Positions 49,302 to 57,816 are shown, counted from the first letter of the stretch. The stretch is DNA of 64,000 bases from Erythrobacter litoralis (GCF_001719165.1 NZ_CP017057.1:682001-746000), one strand, 5' to 3'. Translations and numbers: made by a program. The notes: a model not told the origin generated them from the sequence alone.

Positions 49302-50746
49302 CGCGGCGCCTGGGGACGATGGCCGCGCTCTGCGCGTTCGGAGCGGCTCTGGGCGGCTGCGCGATCGTGGGCAAGGATTACGAACGGCCCGCGCTCGTCC
49401 TGCCCGAAACCCATGCGGTCGAGCTCGCGAGCGGGGACGCGCGCTCGGCGGCGAACACGGCCTGGTTCGAGCTTTATGACGACCCCGAACTGCGACCGCT
49501 GATCGAGGAAGCGCTCGACGACAATCTCGATCTCCAGCAGGCCTTCGCGCGGATCGAGGAAGTCCGCGCCCGCCTGCTGGTCGCGCGCAGCGGCTTCTTC
49601 CCGCGTGTGGACGGTTCGCTTTCCACCGGCGCGCAGCCGCAGGCGAATTCGAATGACGCGGTGTTCACGCTCGGCCTCGTGCTCGGCTGGGAGATCGACC
49701 TGTTCGGCAGGATCCGCCGCCAGAACGAGGCCGCCCGCGCGCAATTGCTCGCAACCGAGGCGAGCCGCGCGGCGATCGTGACGACGGTGGTGCAGCAGGT
49801 TGCCGCGACCTTCCTGACGATCCGCGAGATCCAGGCGGAAGAGGCGATCCTCGCGCGCAACATCGCGCTTCAGGAGCGGGCGCTCGATCTCGTCGAACTG
49901 CTTCACCGGCAGGGCGTGGTCTCCGACAGCGAGGTCCAGCAGGCCACCGCCCAGCTCGCCGGCACGCGTTCGCTGCTGCCGCAGGTCGTGCAGGCGCGGC
50001 TGGTGTCGGAAAACCTGCTGACCGTGCTGCTCGGTCGCTATCCTTCCGAGATCGGACTTTCACCCTTCGATGCCGAACGGCAGGCGCGGGGGATCGGCGC
50101 CTACGACCTGCCGCTCGGCGTCCCGAGCGCGTTGCTTGCCCGCAGGCCCGACGTGATCGCCGCCGAACAGCAGCTGGCCGCCGCGACCGCCATCGAAGGC
50201 GTGGCGATCGCCAATCGCTTTCCCTTTCCGACCATCGGCCTCGGCAGTCTGCTCGGAAGGACCTCGACCGAGCTCGGCTCGCTGTTCGACGACGGGGCGT
50301 CGTCTTCGCTCAATTCATGGGGCCCCGAAGTGCGCCTGCCAATTCTCAATTTCGGGCGCGATCTCGGCAATGTGCGGGCCGCGCGGGCGCAGGTCGACCA
50401 GGCGCTGATCGGCTATCGCCGCGCGGTGCAGGGTGCGCTGTTCGACGTCAATGCGGCGGTCTATGCCTACCGTGCGGGCGAAGCGCAGATCGAGCCGCTC
50501 GCCGATCAGCTCGCCGCCGCCGAGCGCACGCTGTTCCTGCAGAACCTGCGTTTTCGCGGGGGCGTGGTGAATTATCTCTCGGTCCTCGATGCGCAGCGCC
50601 TGGTTCTCTCGAGCGAGCTCGCGCTGGCACGCGCCCGGCTCCAGCGCGACCTTGCCTTCGTCGATCTCTACCGCGCGCTGGGCGGCGGCTGGTCGCCCGA
50701 GGACACGCCCGACATCGCGGTCGCCGCCGGCACCGGGACCCGCTGA
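49298..50746 (+). CDS. outer-membrane efflux lipoprotein, NodT family
   Basis: A 482-residue TolC-like outer-membrane factor with signal and lipobox ALGGCAIVGKDYERP. TolC repeats are seen at LIEEALDDNLDLQQAFARIEE and at VPSALLARRPDVIAAEQQLAAAT. The C-terminal NLRFRGGVVNYLSVLDAQRLVL is family-typical. Its start overlaps the permease stop by four bases. It is the last gene of the second RND operon. Confidence 0.94.
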   Translation: MTRRLGTMAALCAFGAALGGCAIVGKDYERPALVLPETHAVELASGDARSAANTAWFELYDDPELRPLIEEALDDNLDLQQAFARIEEVRARLLVARSGFFPRVDGSLSTGAQPQANSNDAVFTLGLVLGWEIDLFGRIRRQNEAARAQLLATEASRAAIVTTVVQQVAATFLTIREIQAEEAILARNIALQERALDLVELLHRQGVVSDSEVQQATAQLAGTRSLLPQVVQARLVSENLLTVLLGRYPSEIGLSPFDAERQARGIGAYDLPLGVPSALLARRPDVIAAEQQLAAATAIEGVAIANRFPFPTIGLGSLLGRTSTELGSLFDDGASSSLNSWGPEVRLPILNFGRDLGNVRAARAQVDQALIGYRRAVQGALFDVNAAVYAYRAGEAQIEPLADQLAAAERTLFLQNLRFRGGVVNYLSVLDAQRLVLSSELALARARLQRDLAFVDLYRALGGGWSPEDTPDIAVAAGTGTR

Positions 50747-50816
50747 GGGATTTGCACGCGGCCGCGCTCGCGGCTACTCCGCATGGCTCTGGCGTCAGCC
50801 GCTGTCGGCGAAATCC

Positions 50817-51611
50817 ATGTTGTCCAACCTGCCTCTTCCCCCTGAATCCTCGCTTCCCGACGTGCTCGCGTCGATCGCGCTGCTCGCCGTCCTGCTCAGC
50901 GCCTGGCTGATCACCGGGCGAGCGTTCAGGGCACGGGACAACCTGCCGCGGCTGGTCGCGCGGCGCTGGACCGCGAATGTCAGGAACGCGCTGCTGCTGA
51001 TCGCGGTCGTCGGGCTGCTGATGATCTGGGCTCCGCAGCTGCGGACCTTCGCGCTTTCGCTGACTGCGGTCGCGGTCGCGATCGTGGTGGCGACCAAGGA
51101 GCTCATCCTGTGCCTTTCGGGCTCGGCCTTCCGCACCTTCACCCGCGCCTATTCGATCGGGGACATCATCGAGATCGGGAGCCATCGCGGCGAGGTGATC
51201 GACATCAACCTGCTTTCGACCCGACTGCGCGAAATGGACCGGCGCGACGGCTCGATCCGTGCGCTTGACCAAGGCGTGGTGGTTCCGCACAGCCTGCTTT
51301 TCACCCAGCCCGCCCGGGTGCTGGCGCGCGAGGGGCGGCGCCCGGTCCATGCCTTTGCCATCGTCTTCGAAACCCGGACGGACCTGTTCGCGCGGCTCGG
51401 GGAGATAGAAAGCCGCGCGAACGACGCGCTGCGGCAGGCCGGCGGGGACGAGGAGCGGGTCACCCTGGCCATATCGACGAGCGATCTCGGGCGGTTGAGA
51501 CTGGAATTCGAAGTCGCAGCCACGCCCGATGAGGCTGCGGGACTGGAAAAGGCGATCACCGTGGCGGTCGGCTCCTTCGTGCTCTCTCTCGCGCCGCCGC
51601 CGGGCGAGTGA
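50817..51611 (+). CDS. MscS-family mechanosensitive channel-like protein
   Basis: A 264-residue membrane protein. Helices lie at about 14-33, 56-74 and 79-97; the last is the likely pore helix. The MscS beta domain follows with AYSIGDIIEIGSHRGEVIDINLLSTRLRE. The C-terminal part is shorter than in E. coli MscS. The start at 50817 was chosen because upstream sequence in this frame is not hydrophobic; no good ribosome binding site is visible. It may protect against osmotic downshock or act in ion signalling. Confidence 0.82.
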   Translation: MLSNLPLPPESSLPDVLASIALLAVLLSAWLITGRAFRARDNLPRLVARRWTANVRNALLLIAVVGLLMIWAPQLRTFALSLTAVAVAIVVATKELILCLSGSAFRTFTRAYSIGDIIEIGSHRGEVIDINLLSTRLREMDRRDGSIRALDQGVVVPHSLLFTQPARVLAREGRRPVHAFAIVFETRTDLFARLGEIESRANDALRQAGGDEERVTLAISTSDLGRLRLEFEVAATPDEAAGLEKAITVAVGSFVLSLAPPPGE

Positions 51612-51653
51612 AACCCTGCGCGGCGCACGGTGCGGGCGCTGCGCAAAGCGATA

Positions 51654-51682
51654 TTGACCGGGCGGGAATTATCGTGTCATGG
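51654..51682 (+). promoter_or_regulatory. possible tRNA-Gly promoter
   Basis: TTGACC (51654-51659) and TCATGG (51677-51682) are 17 bases apart and end 20 bases before the tRNA. The -35 is the same as in the gcv promoter. The -10 is weak. Confidence 0.35.
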
Positions 51683-51702
51683 CGCGCTGCGCGTAGCGCC
51701 GC

Positions 51703-51776
51703 GCGGGTGTAGCTCAATGGTAGAGCAGAAGCTTCCCAAGCTTAAGACGAGGGTTCGATTCCCTTCACCCGCTCCA
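51703..51776 (+). tRNA. tRNA-Gly (anticodon CCC)
   Basis: A 74-base tRNA with CCA encoded. Acceptor GCGGGTG pairs with CACCCGC, the D-arm is GCTC-AATGGTA-GAGC, the anticodon loop TTCCCAA has CCC, and the T-arm is GAGGG-TTCGATT-CCCTT. It closely matches known tRNA-Gly(CCC). The G27-A43 pair at the foot of the anticodon stem is a mismatch. Its last 12 bases are repeated at 53540-53551, marking it as an integration site. Confidence 0.97.
51765..51776 (+). repeat. attL-like copy of the 12-bp direct repeat (tRNA-Gly 3' end)
   Basis: TCACCCGCTCCA is the 3' end of the tRNA-Gly gene and recurs exactly at 53540-53551 in the same orientation. The interval of 1775 bases has lower GC than either flank. 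Confidence 0.65.
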
Positions 51777-51803
51777 GTAAAAAGCAATGAAATCAAATAT
51801 TTA

Positions 51804-51924
51804 GTGTGCCCTTTTTCGCCTCGCTCCTTGGCACGATTCTAATCCTTGTTTGATCACGATTTTGGCATGGTTTGGCGCACTGGTGTTCCCTTTTTGTCTC
51901 GCCATACTCCGCAGACTTTGGCAC
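51804..51924. repeat. cluster of TTGGCAC-like short repeats
   Basis: TTGGCAC at 51828-51834 and 51918-51924, TTGGCAT at 51862-51868, TTGGCGC at 51872-51878 and the inverse GTGTGCC at 51804-51810 lie within 121 bases next to the tRNA end. Such clusters resemble arm-type sites of tyrosine recombinases. The 331 bases from 51777 to 52107 hold no convincing gene. Confidence 0.4.
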
Positions 51925-52107
51925 ACCGAGTGGCTGCGGCGGAGATAATTAGTTTCGAGGTTCTCAATATGACTTTCTTGCCGTAGCCGCTCTGGCCACG
52001 CGGACATTAATAAGACTTAGTCAGATCAAGACCGCCTCGTAGATTATCCCACAATTACTGAGGGGGCATGACTCCACCGAGCTGCTCCAGGCTGGTATGG
52101 TAAGGGC

Positions 52108-52782
52108 ATGTCAAAAGCATCTGAATTCTTTGATAGGTGGGTCTCTCGTATCGCGAACGGCCTGGCGATTTGGCCGATAATTCCTGCAGGCGTTCTAGCA
52201 GCGGTCGCAGCCTGGCTTTCTTCAAGTGCCGATTCTTTGGGCCAATACGGTGCTTTCGGGTGGTTCTGCGTTGCTCTTTTCACCTTCTTCATTTCAGCGG
52301 CTGCATTGGCGCTCCTGAGTCGCACGCGACTGTGGCGAGTGGAGGCTAAGGTCAGGGAGAAACTCAGCGGAGAAAGTTCGCCCTTCGATCCGATGGCTAA
52401 GGAGTATCACAACAAGAGATTGTTCATTAGCGATCTCGCCCCTGCTGGCCGGAAGTTCGTGATCGGCAAGACCTTCCATAATTGCGAGATCATCGGCCCG
52501 GGGACCATCAAGCTTCTAACACGCTCCGATGCGAATAAGCCTTGGCCAGTGGTCACAAACAATGTGATGTTCTTCACTGATTGTATCGAGACGGACCCGA
52601 CAGCTAATTCGGAAAGCGCAATCTTTTTTCCTGACTGCAGCTTTCACGGCTGCCATTTCTTCAATCTCACGCTGATGTTCGACGAGCGAACCGACGGAGT
52701 TGGCTGGAACTGGATCACGAGAGATTACCGACAGCTTTCGCTCCCGCAGATCGATCATAGTGAAGACGAAACCGAAACGTGA
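52108..52782 (+). CDS. hypothetical membrane protein of the tRNA-Gly insert
   Basis: A 224-residue protein. Two membrane helices lie at about residues 18-37 and 47-70, after a short cytoplasmic N-terminus (MSKASEFFDRWVSRIANG). The rest is soluble with short repeated strands rich in Phe and Cys: KTFHNCEIIGPGTIKLL, NNVMFFTDCIETD, AIFFPDCSFHGCHFFNLTLMF. These resemble a small right-handed beta-helix. TAAGGG precedes the ATG. Codon use is AT-richer than in the neighbours. I recognise no family; a defence or phage-derived membrane function is conceivable but not supported. Confidence 0.7.
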   Translation: MSKASEFFDRWVSRIANGLAIWPIIPAGVLAAVAAWLSSSADSLGQYGAFGWFCVALFTFFISAAALALLSRTRLWRVEAKVREKLSGESSPFDPMAKEYHNKRLFISDLAPAGRKFVIGKTFHNCEIIGPGTIKLLTRSDANKPWPVVTNNVMFFTDCIETDPTANSESAIFFPDCSFHGCHFFNLTLMFDERTDGVGWNWITRDYRQLSLPQIDHSEDETET

Positions 52783-53013
52783 GTGATTTTCTGCAGATTG
52801 TGGGCGCGAGACGAAATTTCCTCAAGCTGCGGGGGCCCGGGCTCTCCGGTTTAACGGAGGGGACGGTGCCAAGAAAATGTGAGGTCGCATCCTTGCTCGC
52901 GATCTAGGATGCAGATTCAAGGTTGCTCGAAATTCAATTTGAGTCCAGTCGCGGCGCGATGAGATAGTCAAGGTTTCGTCTCATTCATTCAACACTGAAT
53001 TAAGGGCCGCACC

Positions 53014-53385
53014 GTGACCGACATACCCGTGAGCCGCTTGCGCGACTTCGCTGTCCCTCTTATCCGAGCTGCAGAGCTAGCGCCAGATCGGCTCACGCTC
53101 GGCCAATTGGCTTTCTTCATCTATGCGGGGATGGCAGATTTATCTGGGCACCCAGCCACATTCACAGAAATACGCGACATCGCTGGAGAGCGAATAAACA
53201 AGTCGCTTCATACAACATATAAGGTTCTTCTCGAGGGCTCTAGACGGTCGGATAGAGCCAATACGCCAGGCGTAGGTTGGTTATATCGAGAAATGGACCC
53301 CACTGACAATCGTCGCAAGTTGCTGCGACTTACCCGAACGGGCGACGAGATACTGAGAGCACTGACGGCTAGTTACAAAGATTGA
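53014..53385 (+). CDS. winged-helix (MarR-like) DNA-binding protein
   Basis: A 123-residue protein with a GTG start behind TTAAGGG. The layout LTLGQLAFFIYAGMADLSGHPATFTEIRD, helix and turn, then LLEGS...GWLYREMDPTDNRRKLLRLTRTGDEIL matches the MarR-type winged helix with its basic wing. This family often represses neighbouring genes or mobile-element functions. The 231 bases before it contain an inverted repeat GCATCCT (52887-52893) / AGGATGC (52906-52912) that could be its site, and a small hairpin CTCCG/CGGAG at 52844-52859. Codon use is AT-rich like the rest of the insert. Confidence 0.7.
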   Translation: MTDIPVSRLRDFAVPLIRAAELAPDRLTLGQLAFFIYAGMADLSGHPATFTEIRDIAGERINKSLHTTYKVLLEGSRRSDRANTPGVGWLYREMDPTDNRRKLLRLTRTGDEILRALTASYKD

Positions 53386-53477
53386 CTGGCTCCTTTCCCC
53401 TGGAGAAGAGTATACTTCAGCACGCCTCGATTCCCTCTTAATGAGGGACCGTTGATCTTCGATTTGGTGGAAGGGAC

Positions 53478-53495
53478 TGTGCCATTCATGGCACA
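53478..53495. repeat. TGTGCCA / TGGCACA inverted repeat near right end
   Basis: TGTGCCA (53478-53484), TTCA, TGGCACA (53489-53495) is a perfect 7-bp inverted repeat. Its half-site is the same GGCAC word that is repeated at the left end of the insert, so both ends carry related sites. It lies 45 bases before the right 12-bp repeat. Confidence 0.45.
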
Positions 53496-53539
53496 AGGCC
53501 CTCGATTTAAGTGTCTGAATTTTATAGGAAGTGGTGGTA

Positions 53540-53551
53540 TCACCCGCTCCA
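53540..53551 (+). repeat. attR-like copy of the 12-bp direct repeat
   Basis: TCACCCGCTCCA repeats the last 12 bases of tRNA-Gly (51765-51776) in direct orientation. It marks the point where composition changes back to GC-rich. Confidence 0.6.
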
Positions 53552-53717
53552 GCGATCTTCCCGTTTCGCGGTTCCATGGACCAGCACCTTCCTCGTGATG
53601 GGCCGTCAGGGCCTGCTTCGCGAACGGGTTCGCCGGACATGGCGCAGCCCGCGTCCCGCGACTAAGGGGCGGCGGCATCTGGCTTGCCCGCGCGCGCAGC
53701 TTGCCTAAGACGGGAGC

Positions 53718-54689
53718 ATGACCGCCCCTGATCCAATGCCCACGATGCGCGCGTTCGTGCTTTCAGACGGCAGCCCGCGCGAGCTCGCCCCCTCGGAAAT
53801 CGCCGAATACAGGGGCAGCGACTTCGTATGGCTGCATGTCGATGGCGCGGGCAATGCCGGCAGGAACGATCTTCCGCCCTTCGTTCCCGACCTCGCCGCC
53901 GGAGCCCTGCTGGCGAGCGAAACCCGGCCCCGCTGCGAGGGGATGGAGGGCGGTGCGCTGATCAACCTGCGCGGTACGGGCGTGCGGGTGACGACCGACA
54001 GCGACCGGCTGGTATCGGTCCGCGTCTGGGTCGAGGCGAAGCGGGTCACGTCGGTCACGCGCCACCCGCTTGCCGCGCTGGACCAGGTCGAGACGCAGAT
54101 GCGAGCGGGCAGGTTTACCGATGGCGGCGATTTCGTCGCGGCGCTGGCGCAGGCGATCAGCGCCGAGCTCGACCCGGAAGTGGCTGATCTCGGCGATGCG
54201 CTCGACCTTTGCGAAAGTGAGATCGACGATGCCGACCTCTACGAGCTGCGCCGCCGCATCACCGAACTGCGCTCGCAGGCGATCGCGCTGCGCCGGTTCG
54301 TCGCACCCGACCGCGATGCGATGCAGGCGATGGCGCGGCTCGAATATGACTGGATCAGCGAAGAGGACCGCCTGCACCTTCGCGATGCGGCGGACCGCTT
54401 CGCCCGCATGGCCGAGGAACTCGAGGCCGTGCGAGAGCGGGCGGCGCTGCTACATGAACAGCTTACCGATCTGCGCGCCGAACTGGTCGATCGCCGCTCG
54501 CTCGCCATTGCCGTCGTCGCGTTCATCTTCCTGCCGCTGACCTTCGTCACCGGCCTGCTCGGGATGAATGTCGAGGGCATCCCTTTTGCCGGCCGCGGGT
54601 GGGCATTCTGGGGGGTTGTCGCCTTCTGCGGCGCGATTGCGCTCGCAGTGGCCGGGTGGTTTGCGATCCGCCATTGGCTCGACGACTGA
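53718..54689 (+). CDS. CorA/ZntB-family divalent cation transporter
   Basis: A 323-residue 2-TM-GxN transporter. A large cytoplasmic N-terminal domain with a long helix region (about 130-250, including YELRRRITELRSQAIALRRF) leads into two membrane helices. The pore motif is GMN at 282-284 (LLGMNVEGIPF), followed by the second helix WAFWGVVAFCGAIALAVAG. This is closer to ZntB (zinc) than to CorA (magnesium) by the N-terminal pattern, but the metal cannot be assigned from sequence alone. It is monocistronic with a convergent neighbour. Confidence 0.9.
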   Translation: MTAPDPMPTMRAFVLSDGSPRELAPSEIAEYRGSDFVWLHVDGAGNAGRNDLPPFVPDLAAGALLASETRPRCEGMEGGALINLRGTGVRVTTDSDRLVSVRVWVEAKRVTSVTRHPLAALDQVETQMRAGRFTDGGDFVAALAQAISAELDPEVADLGDALDLCESEIDDADLYELRRRITELRSQAIALRRFVAPDRDAMQAMARLEYDWISEEDRLHLRDAADRFARMAEELEAVRERAALLHEQLTDLRAELVDRRSLAIAVVAFIFLPLTFVTGLLGMNVEGIPFAGRGWAFWGVVAFCGAIALAVAGWFAIRHWLDD

Positions 54690-54702
54690 ACGGCAGCCCG
54701 CG

Positions 54703-54726
54703 CCCGCCCGGCCTTCCGGGGGCGGG
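54703..54726. terminator. GC-rich hairpin between convergent genes
   Basis: CCCGCCC (54703-54709) pairs with GGGCGGG (54720-54726) around a 10-base loop that can pair further. It sits between the stops of the CorA-like gene and the convergent DUF6702-like gene and could end both transcripts. There is no long T-run. Confidence 0.45.
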
Positions 54727-54739
54727 TTGGGGGCGAAGG

Positions 54740-55228
54740 TTACCTGAGAGTCGCATCCTTCGCCGGGTCGCCCGCGCGGAAGATCAGGGTCTCGACCTCG
54801 GTTCCGCTGCCGATATTCACCCGGTTTTCCTGCCGCGCCCAGACATCGGTCAGGATCAGCGAACGGACCGCAAGGCGCGCGCCGGGGCCGGGCGAGGGGG
54901 CCTCCTCGTAGATGACGAGGCTGCCCCCGTCGATCTCGCTGCCGAGAAGGGTGAAGGCGATCGGCTCACCTTCGTGGGTGACGGTGAAGCGTTCGGCGAT
55001 ATAGCGCACGAAGGCGCGCCGATCGGGGATGTCGCCGATGATGTCGGGCGCGGCGATCCCCCGTCTTTTCAGCGCATGTTCGGCATCGTGCAGCGGCACG
55101 CGGTGGACCACTTCGAGCAGCCCCGTGCGTTCGTTGTGCGACAGGATCGAGATCGCGGTCTTCTGCTGGTGCGCCGCTGCCGGCAGCGCGACCAGCAGCG
55201 CCGCGCACAGCGCAAGCAGCCAGCGCAT
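54740..55228 (-). CDS. DUF6702-like secreted protein
   Basis: A 162-residue exported protein. The signal peptide is MRWLLALCAALLVALPAAAHQQ. The mature part begins KTAISILSHNERTGLLEVVHRVPLHD (broken here only by family variation) and includes ERFTVTHEGEPIAFTLLGSEIDGG. These are features I associate with DUF6702 proteins, small periplasmic proteins of unknown role that often lie next to M1 peptidases. Its ATG overlaps the stop of the M1 gene by one base (TGATG). The long open frame upstream belongs to the M1 gene in another phase. Confidence 0.75.
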   Translation of the reverse strand: MRWLLALCAALLVALPAAAHQQKTAISILSHNERTGLLEVVHRVPLHDAEHALKRRGIAAPDIIGDIPDRRAFVRYIAERFTVTHEGEPIAFTLLGSEIDGGSLVIYEEAPSPGPGARLAVRSLILTDVWARQENRVNIGSGTEVETLIFRAGDPAKDATLR

Positions 55229-57657
55229 CAGTTCGAACCCTGGCTTTCGGCCATCAGGTCGCGGCCCGTGCGCGATGTCGCTTCGGGCGACTTGAACGCT
55301 TCGATGCGGCTTTCGATGATCCGGCGCGGATAGTGATTGTTTTCGATATCCGCGTCGGCCGTCTCCCAGTTCGGATCGACGACGACGCTGGCGAGGCGCT
55401 TGCCCTTGGGGAAAACGAGCAGCTTGCTCACCTCCTTCGGATTGCGCCGCCAGATTTCCGCCGGGATCTGCATGCGCTGCGTGCTGCCGTCCTCGAAAGT
55501 GAGGCCGAGAATGATCGGCATGACGAGACCCCCGCGGTTCGAGAAGCTGAGGACATAATAGTTCGCATCCTCCTTGAGTGCACGATCGAGGGTCTGCCGC
55601 TCCCACGGCTCGAGTTCCTCGAGGAAACTCTCGTAGCTCTCGCGGTCCTTGGGGGTGACGGTGAACTGGTCATTCTCGTCGTAGAAATCCGTCACTCCCG
55701 GGTTTTCGAGCACCCAGATCGGCACGCCCTGTTCGCGGTTGAGGCGCACGCCCACTTTCTCGGGCTCGCCCAGCAATTCGTCGCGGCGGCGCTTGAGGTC
55801 GATGTCGGGGTTCTCGGTGTCGAGCCGCAGGCGGTGGATCGCGTCCAATGAGATATCGACATGGTCGGTGGTGTAGAACCAGCCGCGCCAGAACCAGTCG
55901 AGATCGGTGCCCGAGGCTTCTTCCATCGTGCGGAAGAAATCGGCCGGGGTCGGCCGCTTGAACTTCCAGCGGCGGGCGTATTCCTTGAGCGCGAAATCGA
56001 ACCGCTCGCGCCCGATCACCGTGTCGCGCAGGATGTGATAGGCCGCCGACGGCTTGCCATAGGCATTCGGGCCTAGGTTCAGCACGCTGTCCGACTGGGT
56101 CATGATCGGGACCTGGTCGCTCGAGGTCATGTAGGGGATGAGGTCGCGCGGCAGGCTCCGGGTCCAGGGCAGGTCCGGGTCCCATTCATAGCCCGCGACG
56201 CTGTCGAGGAAGGAATTGATGCCTTCGTCCATCCAGGTCCATTGCCGTTCATCGGAATTGACCGTCATCGGGAAATAGATGTGCCCGATCTCGTGGATGA
56301 CGACGCCGATCAGATAGACCTTTTCCGACAGCGAATAGGTCCGCGTCCCGTCCTCGTTCAGCGTCGTGCGCGGCCCGTTGAAGGTGATCATGGGATATTC
56401 CATCCCGCCGACAGGGCCATTCACGCTCTGCGCGAACGGGTAGGGATAATCGAAGCTGAAGCGCGAATAGACCTTCATCGTGTGGACCACGGCGGCGGTC
56501 GAATATTTGCGCCACAATTCGCCGCCTTCCTTGGGCCAGAAGCTCATCGCCATGACGAGTTCGTTCTCGGCCCCCGGCTGGCGGTGGCCCTGCGCGTCCC
56601 AGATGAACTTGCGGCTCGATCCCCAGGCGAAATCGCGGACGTTTTCAGCCGTGAAACGCCAGGTTTTCGTCCCCGTAGGCCCGGTCCGCTCGTTCGCGGC
56701 GGCCTCTTCGGGCGTGACGATGAACACCGGGGCATCGGCATCGCGGGCGCTTTCGAGCCGCTGTCGCTGGGCGGCGGTGAGCACTTCGCCGGGGTTCGCA
56801 AGCACGCCCGTCGCCGAGACGACGTGGTCGTCCGGCACCGTCATGGTGACATCGTAATCGCCGAATTCGAGCGTGAATTCACCGCGCCCGAGGAATTCCT
56901 TGTTGTGCCAGCCTTCATAGTCCGAATAGGCGACGAGGCGCGGAAACCACTGGGCGAACAGGAAGATGTCGTTCCCGCCCTTGCGCGGATCGTCCGGAAA
57001 ATGTTCGTAGCCCGAGCGCGCGAAGATCGTGTTTTCCTCGACGATGTTGAACGCCCATTCGATCTGGAATTCGACCGTCTCGCCGGACGCGAGCGGGGCG
57101 GGCAGGTCGATCCGCATCAGCGTGCCGACGATCGTGTGCGAAAGCGGCGTCCCGTCGGCGAGGGTCACGCGCTTGATGTCGTAACCGTATTCGTTGTCGG
57201 CCATCGCCTGCTGGCGGCGCAGTTCCTCGAGGCTGAGGCGCGCGGGTTCCCCGCCGCTTGCCGCATCGATGCGCGGTCCGCGGCGGCCCGGCCCGCCGAA
57301 AGTCGTGGTCATCTCCGCCATGGAATCGGTGCGGAAGATGTTCTGGTCGAGCTGCATCCAGATCCACGGCAGCGTGTCGGGCGAATTGTTGACGTAGCGC
57401 ACGGTCCCTTCCGCCTCGAGCCGGCGCTTATCCTCGTCCAGTTCGGCGCGGATCACGTAGTCGGCCTGCTGCTGCCAGTACTGGTGCCCGGGCGCCCCGC
57501 TCGCATTGCGGTAGACATTGGGATCGGGCAGGACCTCGTCCAACTGGCGGAACTTGTCCTCGAAATCGCCCTTGGTCTGCTGGATGCCCTGTCCAAAAGC
57601 GGGTGCGGCGGCGGGGGCGGCGAGGAGGAAGGCGAGCAAAAGGGCAATCAGGCGCAA
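55228..57657 (-). CDS. secreted M1-family zinc metallopeptidase
   Basis: An 809-residue gluzincin with a signal peptide (about residues 1-22, ending APAFG). The zinc site is HEIGH at 455-459 with the third ligand E478 in WMDEG, exactly 18 residues after the second His, as in M1 aminopeptidases. Upstream, VGGMEYPMITFNG serves as the GAMEN-like exopeptidase motif. The C-terminal part (about 620-809) is a non-catalytic region. Likely periplasmic or surface aminopeptidase for peptide use. Co-transcribed with the DUF6702-like gene. Confidence 0.92.
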   Translation of the reverse strand: MRLIALLLAFLLAAPAAAPAFGQGIQQTKGDFEDKFRQLDEVLPDPNVYRNASGAPGHQYWQQQADYVIRAELDEDKRRLEAEGTVRYVNNSPDTLPWIWMQLDQNIFRTDSMAEMTTTFGGPGRRGPRIDAASGGEPARLSLEELRRQQAMADNEYGYDIKRVTLADGTPLSHTIVGTLMRIDLPAPLASGETVEFQIEWAFNIVEENTIFARSGYEHFPDDPRKGGNDIFLFAQWFPRLVAYSDYEGWHNKEFLGRGEFTLEFGDYDVTMTVPDDHVVSATGVLANPGEVLTAAQRQRLESARDADAPVFIVTPEEAAANERTGPTGTKTWRFTAENVRDFAWGSSRKFIWDAQGHRQPGAENELVMAMSFWPKEGGELWRKYSTAAVVHTMKVYSRFSFDYPYPFAQSVNGPVGGMEYPMITFNGPRTTLNEDGTRTYSLSEKVYLIGVVIHEIGHIYFPMTVNSDERQWTWMDEGINSFLDSVAGYEWDPDLPWTRSLPRDLIPYMTSSDQVPIMTQSDSVLNLGPNAYGKPSAAYHILRDTVIGRERFDFALKEYARRWKFKRPTPADFFRTMEEASGTDLDWFWRGWFYTTDHVDISLDAIHRLRLDTENPDIDLKRRRDELLGEPEKVGVRLNREQGVPIWVLENPGVTDFYDENDQFTVTPKDRESYESFLEELEPWERQTLDRALKEDANYYVLSFSNRGGLVMPIILGLTFEDGSTQRMQIPAEIWRRNPKEVSKLLVFPKGKRLASVVVDPNWETADADIENNHYPRRIIESRIEAFKSPEATSRTGRDLMAESQGSN

Positions 57658-57816
57658 GTCGAGGTCCTTCGTTCGAATCGGGTCCGGTAGGGCGGACCGC
57701 AGGTCCCGCTAGGGAATCGTCCGCCGTCCGCGCGGGGCGGGGGCGCGAACCTCGCGCCCTGCGCTCAAATGTCAATCTCCTGTCGCAGCAGGCCATCGCG
57801 CGCGCCGGAAACAAGG

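Larger units (their letters stand above)
51777..53551 (+). mobile_element. remnant integrative element at tRNA-Gly(CCC)
   Basis: The stretch starts right after the tRNA and ends with a 12-bp copy of its 3' end. It is visibly richer in A/T than the surrounding sequence, has two small genes of unfamiliar type (a membrane protein and a winged-helix protein), and wide non-coding spacers. No integrase or excisionase is visible, so if it was an integrative element it is a decayed or satellite form. Backbone genes (MscS-like and CorA-like) with normal composition resume on each side. A chance 12-bp match is the main alternative. Confidence 0.6.
53386..53717. other. right end of insert and junction with backbone
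   Basis: These 332 bases hold no gene. Seen are the inverted repeat at 53478-53495 and the 12-bp att-like repeat at 53540-53551. From about 53555 onward base composition returns to the GC-rich backbone, and the promoter of the CorA-like gene should lie in the last 150 bases. Confidence 0.55.

Noticed and set aside
53386..53640. A coding gene on the minus strand at the right end of the insert
   Set aside because: The open frame crosses the att-like repeat and the composition break, and has no ribosome binding site or motif.
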